From NCBI RefSeq assembly GCF_000737515.1, contig NZ_CP006587.1, positions 2,413,001 through 2,477,000 on the forward strand: a stretch of DNA of 64,000 bases. Reading direction: 5' to 3'. The DNA is from Hymenobacter sp. APR13. GTDB taxonomy: Bacteria > Bacteroidota > Bacteroidia > Cytophagales > Hymenobacteraceae. Made by a program: the position numbers and the translations under genes. Positions 8,397 through 16,131 of the stretch are shown here, piece after piece (the first letter of the stretch is position 1; every line of letters begins with the position of its first letter). Below the pieces are notes generated by a model, which did no database searches, had not been told where the DNA came from, and saw only the letters and a program-made list of their open reading frames with translations.

Positions 8397-9320
8397 ATGA
8401 ATACCCTCAACCACTTCGAAACGCCTCAGCTCGAACTCCTGCACCGGGGGAAAGTCCGTGACTCGTTCCGCGCCCCGTCGGGTGAGCGGCTGATTGTGGT
8501 TACCGACCGCCTGTCGGCCTTCGACTCGGTGCTGGAAACGCCCGTAGCGCACAAAGGGGCCGTGCTCAACGGGCTGGCGGCGTTCTGGTTCGAAAAAACC
8601 CGACACATCATCCCCAACCACGTCATCAGCCTGCCCGACCCCAACGTGACGCTGGCCCAGGAGGCTGAGCCCATCCGGGTGGAGATGGTGGTGCGCCACT
8701 ACCTCACCGGCTCCATGTGGCGCGGCTACCAGCAGGGGCAGCGCAGCTTCTCAGGCGTAACCGTTCCCGACGGCCTGACCAAGCATCAGCAGTTCCCCGA
8801 GCCCATCGTAACGCCCACCACCAAGGAGGAATCGGACCGGGAGATTACGCCCGAGAATCTGGTGGCCGAAGGCTGGGTGACGGCCGAGCTCTACGAGCAG
8901 ATGCGAGTGAAGGCCCTGGAGCTGTTCAACTTTGCCTCCCAATGGATGGCCGAGCGCGGCATCATTCTGGTCGATACCAAGTATGAGTTCGGGCTACGGA
9001 ACGGGGAGCTGCTGCTGATTGACGAAATCCACACGCCCGACTCGTCGCGCTTCTGGAGCGCCGACGACTACGCCCGCAACCCCGAGGCCGCCGAGCAGAT
9101 GGACAAGGAGTACGTGCGCCAGTGGCTGATTGCCCACAAGCAGGACGGCCAGTACCCCCGCGCCCTCACGCCCGAAGTTTCGGCCGAGGCCACCCGCCGC
9201 TACCTCGATATCTACGAGCGTATCACCGGCGCGCCGCTGCCCACCACCTCCGACGACGATATGCAGACCCGCATGGTGAGCAACCTAGTGCGCGCCGGTA
9301 TCATCCAAGAAGCTATTTAG
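8397..9320 (+). CDS. purC: SAICAR synthase (phosphoribosylaminoimidazole-succinocarboxamide synthase)
   Basis: 307 residues; couples CAIR with aspartate using ATP. The N-terminal KVRDSF and VVTDRLSAFDSVL, the central RHYLTGSMWRGY, and LVDTKYEFG followed by LLIDEIHTPDSSRFW are the classic family signatures. The length and the insert around residues 125-160 fit the eukaryote-like long form common in Bacteroidota. ATG 8397 gives the family-like start (NTLNHFETPQLELL); a GTG at 8379 is also open. It follows purQ by 45 bases and is followed at once by a small unrelated gene. Confidence 0.95.
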   Translation: MNTLNHFETPQLELLHRGKVRDSFRAPSGERLIVVTDRLSAFDSVLETPVAHKGAVLNGLAAFWFEKTRHIIPNHVISLPDPNVTLAQEAEPIRVEMVVRHYLTGSMWRGYQQGQRSFSGVTVPDGLTKHQQFPEPIVTPTTKEESDREITPENLVAEGWVTAELYEQMRVKALELFNFASQWMAERGIILVDTKYEFGLRNGELLLIDEIHTPDSSRFWSADDYARNPEAAEQMDKEYVRQWLIAHKQDGQYPRALTPEVSAEATRRYLDIYERITGAPLPTTSDDDMQTRMVSNLVRAGIIQEAI

Positions 9321-9321
9321 C

Positions 9322-9705
9322 ATGGAAGCCTCGCAGGCAAGACAGTTGATAGATTCTTACCTCGATGCCTACAATTGCTTCGAGGTGGAAGGTATGCTTG
9401 CTTGTCTACATCCAGAGGTCATTTTTGAGAATATAGAGGAAGGCGTCGTAACACTTCGTATTGAGGGAAAGGATGCTTTTGAATCCAGAGCTGCTGAGAC
9501 ACTAGAGTGGTTTATGGAGCGAATTCAGCACGTCACTGCTTTTCAGTTCCAAGATGACCGGGCAGTAGCGGACATATGGTATTCCGCCATGACGGCTATT
9601 GAACTGCCAAATGGTGTAAAACCTGGCACCACATTCCAGCTTGTCGGCCAATCCATATTTACGTTTCGCGACGGACTCATAGCTTCCATCACCGACATCA
9701 GTTAG
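9322..9705 (+). CDS. NTF2-like (SnoaL-type) small protein
   Basis: 127 residues. ARQLIDSYLDAYNCFEVEGM and LACLHPEVIFENI form the opening helix and strand of the SnoaL/NTF2 cone fold, and the protein ends with FTFRDGLIASITDIS, the usual closing strand pair. Members include isomerases, hydrolases and binding proteins, so no reaction can be assigned. The start codon lies one base after the purC stop, implying translational coupling. Base composition is clearly less GC-rich than in purC and purD, so it looks like an insertion into the purine operon. Confidence 0.75.
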   Translation: MEASQARQLIDSYLDAYNCFEVEGMLACLHPEVIFENIEEGVVTLRIEGKDAFESRAAETLEWFMERIQHVTAFQFQDDRAVADIWYSAMTAIELPNGVKPGTTFQLVGQSIFTFRDGLIASITDIS

Positions 9706-9710
9706 AACAA

Positions 9711-9750
9711 CTCTGCGCACCTCTGCGAAACCTTCTGCGCCCTCTGCGGG
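9711..9750. repeat. CTCTGCG short tandem repeat
   Basis: Four close copies of (c)tctgcg spaced by 3-5 bases lie between the NTF2-like gene and purD (ctctgcgcac, ctctgcgaaa, ccttctgcgc, cctctgcggg). The same kind of text is scattered between genes in many unrelated bacterial genomes. It is not coding here. Confidence 0.7.
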
Positions 9751-9771
9751 AACCAACACTAGAACGACACC

Positions 9772-11055
9772 GTGACAAATTCAAAATCCATAGTACTCCT
9801 CGGCGGCGGGGCCCGTGAACACGCCATGGCGTGGAAACTGACCCGCGACGGCGCCACCGTGCACGTGCTGCCCGGCAACGCCGGCATTCCGAACAGCCAC
9901 CCCCACATCAGCGCCACCGATTTCCCGGCCATCCAGGCTTTCTGCCAGAAGCACGGCGTGAAGCTGGTGGTAGTAGGCCCCGAAGCCCCGCTGGCGGCGG
10001 GCGTCACCGACTTCTTCCAGGGCTCCGACATTCGGGTGTTCGGGCCAGGCCGGGCGGGCGCTACGCTGGAAAGCTCCAAGGTGTGGAGCAAGGATTTCAT
10101 GCGCCGCCACGGCGTGGCCACGGCTATGTCGTGGCAGTTCCGCAGTGATAAAATGGACGCTGCCCGCGCCAAAGCCACCGAGCTGAACGGCGACGTGGTG
10201 GTGAAGTTTGATGGGCTGGCCGCTGGCAAAGGCGTGTACGTGTGCTCCTCGGTAGAAGAAGCCCACGCCGCCCTCGACGACCTGGCCCGCCTGCACAGCG
10301 GCTGGTTCAGCTTCCTGCTCGAAGAAAAGCTCACCGGCCCCGAAATCAGCATCATCGGCATCACCGACGGCAACCGCATCCGGCTGCTCAGCCCTTCCCA
10401 GGACCACAAGCAGCTGCTGGCCGGCGACCAGGGCCCCAACACCGGCGGCATGGGCGCCTACTGCCCCGTGCCCTTCTGTGACGACAACGTGCTGGCCGCC
10501 ATCCGCACCGACATTGTAGACCCCACCCTGCGTGGCCTGCAAAACGAGCAGTTCGATTTCAACGGCTTTCTGTACTTCGGTATCATGCTCACGCCTCAGG
10601 GCCCCAAGCTGCTCGAGTACAACACTCGCCTCGGCGACCCCGAAGCCGAAGTGCTGCTGCCTGCCCTGGAAAGCAGCCTGCTGGAGCTTATTGAGGCCAC
10701 CCTCGACGGTACGCTGCAGCAAACAGTAGTGCGCCAGCGGCGCGGCCACTACGTGGGCGTGGTGCTGGCCTCGGGCGGCTACCCCACCGCCAGCTTCCCC
10801 ACCGGTTTCCCCATCACCGGCCTCGACCAGCTGCACCCCAGCATCCTGGCTTTCCACGGCGCCACCAAGCGCACGGAAAACGGTGAGCTGGTGACCAACG
10901 GCGGCCGGGTGCTGGTGCTGGTGGGCCACGGCGAGGAGCTGGAGGACGCCGTGCAGCACGTGTACCGCGAAGCAGAAAAAGTGAACTTCCAGGATGTATA
11001 CATCCGCACCGACATCGGCCAGCGGCCGGAACCGACCCTTGCAGGAAACTGGTAA
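9772..11055 (+). CDS. purD: Phosphoribosylamine-glycine ligase (GAR synthetase)
   Basis: 427 residues, ATP-grasp enzyme of the second purine step. The N-terminal SIVLLGGGAREHAMAW, the P-loop-like VVKFDGLAAGKGVYV, LLAGDQGPNTGGMGAY, and the metal-binding end of the ATP-grasp fold EYNTRLGDPEAEVLL are all intact. The GTG at 9772 places the start just before the conserved first strand and no better ATG exists. It lies 67 bases after the NTF2-like gene and overlaps the most likely start of purN. Confidence 0.95.
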   Translation: MTNSKSIVLLGGGAREHAMAWKLTRDGATVHVLPGNAGIPNSHPHISATDFPAIQAFCQKHGVKLVVVGPEAPLAAGVTDFFQGSDIRVFGPGRAGATLESSKVWSKDFMRRHGVATAMSWQFRSDKMDAARAKATELNGDVVVKFDGLAAGKGVYVCSSVEEAHAALDDLARLHSGWFSFLLEEKLTGPEISIIGITDGNRIRLLSPSQDHKQLLAGDQGPNTGGMGAYCPVPFCDDNVLAAIRTDIVDPTLRGLQNEQFDFNGFLYFGIMLTPQGPKLLEYNTRLGDPEAEVLLPALESSLLELIEATLDGTLQQTVVRQRRGHYVGVVLASGGYPTASFPTGFPITGLDQLHPSILAFHGATKRTENGELVTNGGRVLVLVGHGEELEDAVQHVYREAEKVNFQDVYIRTDIGQRPEPTLAGNW

Positions 11056-11752
11056 CCATAGCACCCACAAAGCGCGCCTGGCCATTCTGCTGTCGGGCCG
11101 GGGCTCCAACATGGTGGCCTTGGTAAACGCCGTGCAACACGGCGTGCTGCAGGACCTGGCCGAAGTAGCCGTGGTGTTCAGCAACGTGCCCGACGCGCCC
11201 GGGCTGGCCACGGCCGCCGCCCTGGGCTGCCCCACCGCCAGCCGCAGCAGCCAGGGCCGCAAGCGGGCCGAGTTCGACGCGGAGGTGGTGGAGGTACTGC
11301 GCCAGTACCAGCCCGATTACGTGGTGCTGGCCGGCTACATGCGGATTCTGTCGCCCACGTTCATCCGGGCGTTTGCGGGCCGCATCCTCAACATTCACCC
11401 CGCCGACACCCACCAGCATCAGGGCCTGCACGCCTACGAATGGGCCTTCGACAACCGCCTGCCCGAAACTAAAATCACGGTGCACCTGGTGGACGAAGGC
11501 CTCGACACCGGACCTATTCTGGCCCAGCACCCGGTTGACCTGCGCGGGGCCGATACCCTGGCCGAGGTAGAGCGCCGCGGCCTGGCCGTGGAGCACCGCG
11601 TATATGCCGAAACCCTGGCGCAGCTGATCAAGAATCAACTGCCAGAAATGTCAGTTCCTCAAGCGGCTGCTTCAACCGTTCATTCAACGCCATTGCCGTC
11701 TGGCTCCCCCTCTCTGCCGGAGAGGGGGCCGGGGGGTGAGGCGTCACAGTAA
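11039..11752 (+). CDS. purN: Phosphoribosylglycinamide formyltransferase with repeat-derived C-terminal tail
   Basis: Formyl-THF-dependent GAR transformylase. AILLSGRGSNM opens the fold; the active-site Asn and His are in ILNIHPAD and the catalytic Asp is in VDEGLDTGP. The start is unclear. TTG at 11039 gives a short leader before the first strand and overlaps purD by 17 bases; ATG at 10994 in the same frame adds 15 residues and overlaps purD by 62. The family usually ends near LAQLIKNQ. Here about 35 further residues follow (ending GSPSLPERGPGGEASQ), and their second half is encoded by a palindromic repeat. The tail is probably unstructured. Confidence 0.92.
   Translation: MQETGNHSTHKARLAILLSGRGSNMVALVNAVQHGVLQDLAEVAVVFSNVPDAPGLATAAALGCPTASRSSQGRKRAEFDAEVVEVLRQYQPDYVVLAGYMRILSPTFIRAFAGRILNIHPADTHQHQGLHAYEWAFDNRLPETKITVHLVDEGLDTGPILAQHPVDLRGADTLAEVERRGLAVEHRVYAETLAQLIKNQLPEMSVPQAAASTVHSTPLPSGSPSLPERGPGGEASQ
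11703..11745. repeat. Palindromic repeat of the CCCTCTCC/GGAGAGGG family, translated as purN tail
   Basis: The stem ccccctctc / gagaggggg (11706-11728) followed by ggccggggggtgaggcg matches in character the repeat block at 32060-32226. It lies inside the open frame of purN and supplies its last residues and approach to the stop codon. Confidence 0.7.
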
Positions 11753-11789
11753 ACCACCCCACCCACCACCCCCAGCGGCCTGCCAACGG

Positions 11790-11813
11790 GCAACTGACAA
11801 CTGACAACTCAAC
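11790..11813. repeat. CAACTGA short direct repeat before purF
   Basis: caactgacaa, ctgacaactc and a final aac run directly into the purF start codon. Text of this type (aactgacaact in tandem) is a common dispersed filler in Bacteroidota intergenic regions. Nothing indicates a regulatory role. Confidence 0.55.
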
Positions 11814-13319
11814 ATGTGCGGAATAGTAGGTTTTTACGGTCCTGATGACGTTGCGCACGATATCGTGTTCGGCCTCACCGCGCTCCAGCACCGCGGCCAG
11901 GATGCCGCCGGCATTGCCACCTTCGACGACAACTTCCACCTCTGCAAGGGCAACGGGCTCATCTCCGACGTGTTCCGCCCCAAGCAGCTCAAGAAGCTGA
12001 AGGGCAACATCGGCATCGGGCACGCCCGCTACACCACCCAGGGCTCCGGCGACGCCGAACTGGCCCAGCCGTTTACCACCAGCTACCCGTTTGGGCTGTC
12101 GATGGTGCACAACGGCAACGTCATCAACTTCCGCTCGGCCGCCAAGCGCCTGCATGAGAAGTACCACGTGCTGCCCAAAACCAGCAACGACCTGGAGCTC
12201 ATCATGTACACCTTCGCCTCGGAGCTGCGCCTGAAAAACCTCGACAACCTCTCGGTTATCGATATTTTCGACGCCGTGGAGACGACGCAGGAGCTGGTGA
12301 AAGGGGCCTACGCGACCATCACCATCATTGCCGGCCACGGTCTGCTGGCCTTCAACGACCCGCTGGGCATCCGGCCGCTGGTGCTGGGCCGCCGCGAAAC
12401 CGAGCGCGGCCCCGTCTTCGCCTTCGCCTCCGAAAGCACCTGCTTTGATTACCTGGGGTTTGAATTCGTGGAAAACGTAGGCCCGGGCCAGGCCATCTTC
12501 ATCGACCAGAACTTTCAGGTGCACTACAAAAACCCGCAGCAGCAGCCCAAGGCCTTCTGCGTGTTCGAGCACATCTACTTCGCCCGCGAAGATTCCACCA
12601 TCCACGGCCGCCTGGTGGCCCGCGAGCGGGTGCGCCTGGGCAAGATGCTGGCCAAAAAGGTTATCGAGTCGGGTATTCAGCCGGATATGGTGATTGACGT
12701 GCCGTCGTCGGGGTACTTCTCGGCGTCGGGGCTGGCCGAGGCCATTGGCGTGCCCTACCGCCGGGCCTTGGTGAAGAACAACCACATGGGCCGCTCCTTC
12801 ATCGTGAGCAGTCAGGCCGGCCGCGAGGATATCGTGAAGAAAAAGCTGAATCCCATCCGCGAGTTCGTGGAAGGCAAAAAGGTGGCCGTGGTCGACGACA
12901 GCATCGTGCGCGGCACCACCTCGCGGCGCATCGTGCGCATCCTGCGCGAGGCCGGAGCCGCCGAGGTGTACTTCATCAGCAGCGCCCCGCCTATTATTGC
13001 GCCCTGCATCTACGGCATCGATATGGCCATGAGCACCGAGCTGATTGCGGCCAACTACACGGAGGAGGAAATCTGCCGCTACATTGAGGCCGACAAGGTG
13101 ATTTACCAGTCGGTGGAGGACTTGCAGGCGCTGTTTTCGGAGGAGAAAGGCCACGGCGGCAGCTGCTTCGCCTGCTTCACCGGCCAGTATCCCACCGGCG
13201 ACGTGACCAAGTACCTGCGCCACATCCAGGAAGAACGCCAGAGCCACCGCTCCGACAAAAAAGGCTCCGACGTCATTCCGTCTGTCAGCGCCAAAGCCCC
13301 CGAGCCGACTGAGCATTAA
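11814..13319 (+). CDS. purF: Amidophosphoribosyltransferase (PRPP to phosphoribosylamine), Fe-S type
   Basis: 501 residues; first committed purine step. The N-terminal nucleophile is Cys2 (MCGIVGFYG), so no propeptide is needed beyond removal of Met. HARYTTQGSG and VHNGNVIN belong to the Ntn glutaminase domain, and VAVVDDSIVRGTTS (357-370) is the PRPP loop. Cys249, Cys398, Cys451 and Cys454 (CFAC) match the positions of the four cysteines that bind a 4Fe-4S cluster in the Bacillus enzyme, so this is the oxygen-sensitive type. The last ~35 residues are charged and probably disordered. It follows purN by 61 bases. Confidence 0.96.
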   Translation: MCGIVGFYGPDDVAHDIVFGLTALQHRGQDAAGIATFDDNFHLCKGNGLISDVFRPKQLKKLKGNIGIGHARYTTQGSGDAELAQPFTTSYPFGLSMVHNGNVINFRSAAKRLHEKYHVLPKTSNDLELIMYTFASELRLKNLDNLSVIDIFDAVETTQELVKGAYATITIIAGHGLLAFNDPLGIRPLVLGRRETERGPVFAFASESTCFDYLGFEFVENVGPGQAIFIDQNFQVHYKNPQQQPKAFCVFEHIYFAREDSTIHGRLVARERVRLGKMLAKKVIESGIQPDMVIDVPSSGYFSASGLAEAIGVPYRRALVKNNHMGRSFIVSSQAGREDIVKKKLNPIREFVEGKKVAVVDDSIVRGTTSRRIVRILREAGAAEVYFISSAPPIIAPCIYGIDMAMSTELIAANYTEEEICRYIEADKVIYQSVEDLQALFSEEKGHGGSCFACFTGQYPTGDVTKYLRHIQEERQSHRSDKKGSDVIPSVSAKAPEPTEH

Positions 13320-13344
13320 CAGCCCACAGACTCGATTGCACGGT

Positions 13345-13442
13345 GTAGAGACGCAATATTTTGCGTCTCATCGTTGAACGACCAGTACCGCGCAGTCCAA
13401 ACAACATCAGCAATGCCGAGACGCAAAATATTGCGTCTCTAC
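13345..13442. repeat. Palindromic repeat element, GTAGAGACGC family, copy 1
   Basis: 98 bases between purF and purM. Both ends are about 25-base inverted repeats of each other (left gtagagacgcaatatt, right aatattgcgtctctac), and each end is itself a hairpin (gagacgcaa / ttgcgtctc). The interior holds tcgttgaacg and gtccaaacaacatcagcaa. The copy at 15936-16117 shares ends and interior landmarks, which makes this a mobile or formerly mobile REP-like unit rather than a simple terminator. Confidence 0.85.
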
Positions 13443-13452
13443 TCCCTCTGCC

Positions 13453-14625
13453 ATGAGCCAGACTTCCGCCGATACCAATTTCAAAGCCACCGCCGGCTAC
13501 TCCATCGAAGAAGGCAACGCCGCTTCCAAGAACGCCTACCACTGGGCCCAGAAAACCTTCAGCACCCGCGCGGGCAAGCCCGGCGAGCCGGCTCAGAACC
13601 TGGCCGGCGGCTTCTCCAACGAAATCCGCTTCGGGGCGGAGCGGCTGGGTATCGGCTCCGACGGCATCGGGACCAAAATTGAGGTGGCCGAGCGCCTGGA
13701 CCGCTACGACACGCTGGGCTACGACCTGATTGCCATGGTGGCCGACGACCTCATCGTGGCCGGCTTCGTGCCCACCAACCTTTCCAACATCATCGACGTG
13801 AACACGCTCAACTACGAGGTAGTAGATGAGCTCATGCGCGGCCTGCACGATGCGGCTCAGTTCAGCCAGATTGCGGTAACGGGCGGCGAAATTGCCGAGC
13901 TGGGTAACCGCATCGGCGGCTACCCCGGCGCCAAGATGAACTTCAACTGGTGCTCCACGGCCGTAGGCGTGCTACACCCGAGCCTGGAGCGCCCCCTGAG
14001 CGGGGCAAACGTGCGCGCCGGCCAGGCCGTGGTGGCCCTGCACTCGCCCTCCTTCCGATCCAACGGCTACTCCCTGGCCCGCCGCGCCCTCACCAAAGCC
14101 TTCGGCGACAAATGGCACGAAGCTCCTTTCGGGGAATTAGTACTTAGTAATGAAGAATTAGGAATTGGTGGTTCGGAGGGGAACAACGACCAACTAACAA
14201 CGGCCAACGCCAAAACCTGGGGTGAGGTGATGCTGGCGCCCTCGCTCATCTTCTCGCCGGGCGTAGCGGCGGTACTCGATGCAGGTCTGCCCTTGCACGC
14301 GGCGGCGCACATCACCGGCGGCGGCATTGCCGATAACTTCAAGCGGGTGCTCAAGAACGGAGTAGGGGCCGAGCTACACAACCTGTTCGAGCCCCTGCCC
14401 GCCATGCAGCAGCTGGCCGAGCTGGCCGGCATCACGCCCCAGGAAGCCTACCTCTACTGGAACATGGGCAACGGCATGCTGCTCGTAACTGAGCCTGAGC
14501 AGGCCGAGGCCGTAGCCGAAACTCTGCGCACCCAGGGCTACCAGGCCCAGGTAGCCGGCCGCATTACCCCCGAGCCCGGCGTGACGCTGCGCGTGGAAGC
14601 CGGCGAGCTGCGCTACGATGGGTAG
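13453..14625 (+). CDS. purM: Phosphoribosylformylglycinamidine cyclo-ligase (AIR synthetase)
   Basis: 390 residues; closes the imidazole ring using ATP. Landmarks are GIGSDGIGTKIEVAE, DLIAMVADDLIVAG, the glycine-rich VTGGEIAELG and AAHITGGGIADNFKRVL. Around residues 227-253 the protein contains an unusual stretch (ELVLSNEELGIGGSEG, then NNDQLTTANAK) encoded by low-GC, repeat-like DNA; the family normally has only a short loop before TWGEVMLAPS. The reading frame is kept, so the enzyme is probably still active with an enlarged surface loop. Start ATG 13453, eleven bases after the repeat element. Confidence 0.93.
   Translation: MSQTSADTNFKATAGYSIEEGNAASKNAYHWAQKTFSTRAGKPGEPAQNLAGGFSNEIRFGAERLGIGSDGIGTKIEVAERLDRYDTLGYDLIAMVADDLIVAGFVPTNLSNIIDVNTLNYEVVDELMRGLHDAAQFSQIAVTGGEIAELGNRIGGYPGAKMNFNWCSTAVGVLHPSLERPLSGANVRAGQAVVALHSPSFRSNGYSLARRALTKAFGDKWHEAPFGELVLSNEELGIGGSEGNNDQLTTANAKTWGEVMLAPSLIFSPGVAAVLDAGLPLHAAAHITGGGIADNFKRVLKNGVGAELHNLFEPLPAMQQLAELAGITPQEAYLYWNMGNGMLLVTEPEQAEAVAETLRTQGYQAQVAGRITPEPGVTLRVEAGELRYDG
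14131..14211. repeat. In-frame repeat-derived insertion inside purM
   Basis: The text ttagtacttagtaatgaag, aattaggaattggtgg and gaacaacgaccaactaacaa resembles the AT-rich intergenic filler repeats of Cytophagales (aatgaagaattagg and aacaactaacaac types) and breaks sharply with the GC-rich codons around it. Boundaries are approximate. The insertion is a multiple of three and adds about 27 codons. Confidence 0.6.
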
Positions 14626-14630
14626 AACTG

Positions 14631-14951
14631 ATGTGTCCTCTCGAATGGCAGGAGCCTTGGCAGGAACTGACTGAAACAGACCAGACCAGATTTGAAGCTG
14701 AGTTGCGGAAGGAGTTGGGTCCGACTCATCCATTGTTTGGCATCGAAGCAAACGCTGTCGGCAAGAGTAGCGCCAGTGACGACGTACTTTTTCAACTTCA
14801 GGGCACTGAGGCAAGCTATGTGCTGGTTCGCCTGACCTGGACCGGGGGCTGTGACGCCAATGGTGTATGGCCCACCCACGAGTTCTACCATAGTTGGCAG
14901 GACTTTGTAACTCACCGAATGCAGCACGATGCTTTTGGCTACGCTGAATAA
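14631..14951 (+). CDS. Uncharacterised small cytosolic protein
   Basis: 106 residues with no signal peptide or membrane segment. I recognise only a general pattern shared with uncharacterised bacterial proteins: HPLFGIEANAVG, DDVLFQLQG, a strand with VLVRLTWTGG, and a C-terminal WP..EFYHSWQDF. The start codon is five bases after the purM stop, so it is coupled to the purine operon, yet its base composition is lower in GC. It is the third such small gene in the pyr/pur block. No function is proposed. Confidence 0.7.
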   Translation: MCPLEWQEPWQELTETDQTRFEAELRKELGPTHPLFGIEANAVGKSSASDDVLFQLQGTEASYVLVRLTWTGGCDANGVWPTHEFYHSWQDFVTHRMQHDAFGYAE

Positions 14952-14994
14952 GCAGAGCGGCCCTTCGATCATATCGAAGGGCCGCTCTGCTTAT
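14948..14994. terminator. Perfect 22-bp hairpin closing the purine operon
   Basis: Two perfect 22-base arms (ataagcagagcggccc.. / ..gggccgctctgcttat) separated by three bases. The left arm contains the stop codon of the small gene before it. It sits between convergent genes and can terminate both, although there is no long T-tract. Confidence 0.75.
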
Positions 14995-15009
14995 GGATTC
15001 GTGGTGTGG

Positions 15010-15219
15010 CTACGCTGGCTCGATATCGAACCCGGCTTGCGACACGGCTTTCATCACCTGTTCGGCAATGGGGTTGGCGCCTTCCACGGTCAGGATTTTG
15101 GCGGGGTTGTCGGTGTCCACGCGCCATGTTTCCACGGTGGGTTCGGCGTCGAGGAAGGGCGTGACGGCGCGCAGGCAGTTGGCGCAGTTGATGCTGGTTT
15201 TGAACTGAAGAGTAGGCAT
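15010..15219 (-). CDS. Heavy-metal-associated domain protein (CopZ-like)
   Basis: 69 residues with a ferredoxin-like HMA fold. The start MPTLQFKTSINCANCLRAV contains the metal-binding NCANC (CxxC) in the usual first loop, and the end AEQVMKAVSQAGFDIE is the usual last helix and strand. It would carry Cu(I) or a similar soft metal in the cytosol. No P-type ATPase, copper regulator or CsoR is adjacent. The ATG at 15219 fits the family length better than the longer open frame. Confidence 0.85.
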   Translation of the reverse strand: MPTLQFKTSINCANCLRAVTPFLDAEPTVETWRVDTDNPAKILTVEGANPIAEQVMKAVSQAGFDIEPA

Positions 15220-15405
15220 ACGGGAAGGGGAGTTTTGGCTGTTGCCGCTGCTACGCAAAAGCAGCCGGCAACGAGGAATGTGCTGCTACAACAACGTAGC
15301 GGGAGTAAAAGTAGCCGCCACCTGCGGTTGGGCAAGTATAGGCTTAGGCGTGCGGTGTGCAGCATTTTGCCGTATTTCGTGGCGCAGGCTACACATTTCG
15401 GCACT

Positions 15406-15939
15406 ATGGATAAGAAAGAATTCTGGCAAATCATTGAGGCCGCCAAAACGGCCGCCCACGGCGACCAGCAGCGGCAGGAAGCCGCCCTCATTAGGCACCT
15501 AGCTCAGCTGGAGCCGGAGCAGATTGTTGGGTTTGAATGCCGCCTGCGCGAGTATCTGCTGGAAGCCGACCACTTCCACATCATGGCCGCCCAGAAAATC
15601 ATCGACGGCTACGTTTCCGACGACCCCTATCTGTACTTCCGGTGCTGGCTGATCGGGCAGGGCGAAACCGTCTTCACCAACGCCCTGCAGAACGCCGACT
15701 CCCTGGCCAGCGTGATGGATGAAGGCTACCAGAACTTCGAGGAACTGCTATACGTGGCTACCAAGGCCTTCGAGCAGCGCACCGGCAAAACCGAGGAAGA
15801 CGACACCTTCCCGCGCAACGTAGCAAGCACCCAGGGGCTAGACTATGACCTTGGTTCCGAAACCAAAGGCGAAGACTGGACCGAAAGCCAGCTACCTAAG
15901 CTTCTGCCGAAGCTGTGGAAGAAGTTTGGCGTGGCGTAG
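15406..15939 (+). CDS. DUF4240 domain protein
   Basis: 177 residues. MDKKEFWQIIEAAKTAA, CRLREYLLEADHFHIMAAQ, FRCWLIGQGE and YVATKAFEQRTG are typical of DUF4240, a helical cytosolic family of unknown function often seen near immunity or defence genes in other bacteria; nothing of that kind is adjacent here. The ATG at 15406 is the conserved start. The TAG stop codon (15937-15939) is supplied by the first bases of a palindromic repeat element, so the present C-terminus (KKFGVA) may differ from that of the ancestral protein. Confidence 0.85.
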   Translation: MDKKEFWQIIEAAKTAAHGDQQRQEAALIRHLAQLEPEQIVGFECRLREYLLEADHFHIMAAQKIIDGYVSDDPYLYFRCWLIGQGETVFTNALQNADSLASVMDEGYQNFEELLYVATKAFEQRTGKTEEDDTFPRNVASTQGLDYDLGSETKGEDWTESQLPKLLPKLWKKFGVA

Positions 15940-16117
15940 AGACGTGACACTTCGCGTCTTTCTGTTGAACGGTTCGGAGTCGCGCAGCAAACCGTGGAAA
16001 TGGCTGAAAAGCAATAGCACGTCATGCTTCGCTGCGCTCTGCATGATGTTCAGCTCGTTTTCGAAACGCATCCAAACAGTCTCAACAACGAGGAGACGCG
16101 AAGTGTCGCGTCTCTAC
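15936..16117. repeat. Palindromic repeat element, GTAGAGACGC family, copy 2
   Basis: 182 bases between the DUF4240 gene and pncB. It begins gtagagacgtgacacttc, ends cgaagtgtcgcgtctctac, and shares gttgaacg near the left end and catccaaacag near the right end with the copy at 13345. The interior is longer and includes its own small palindrome (cgtcatgc..gcatgatg). The element starts within the last codons of the DUF4240 gene. Confidence 0.85.
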
Positions 16118-16131
16118 AGCAGCCGTGGCGG

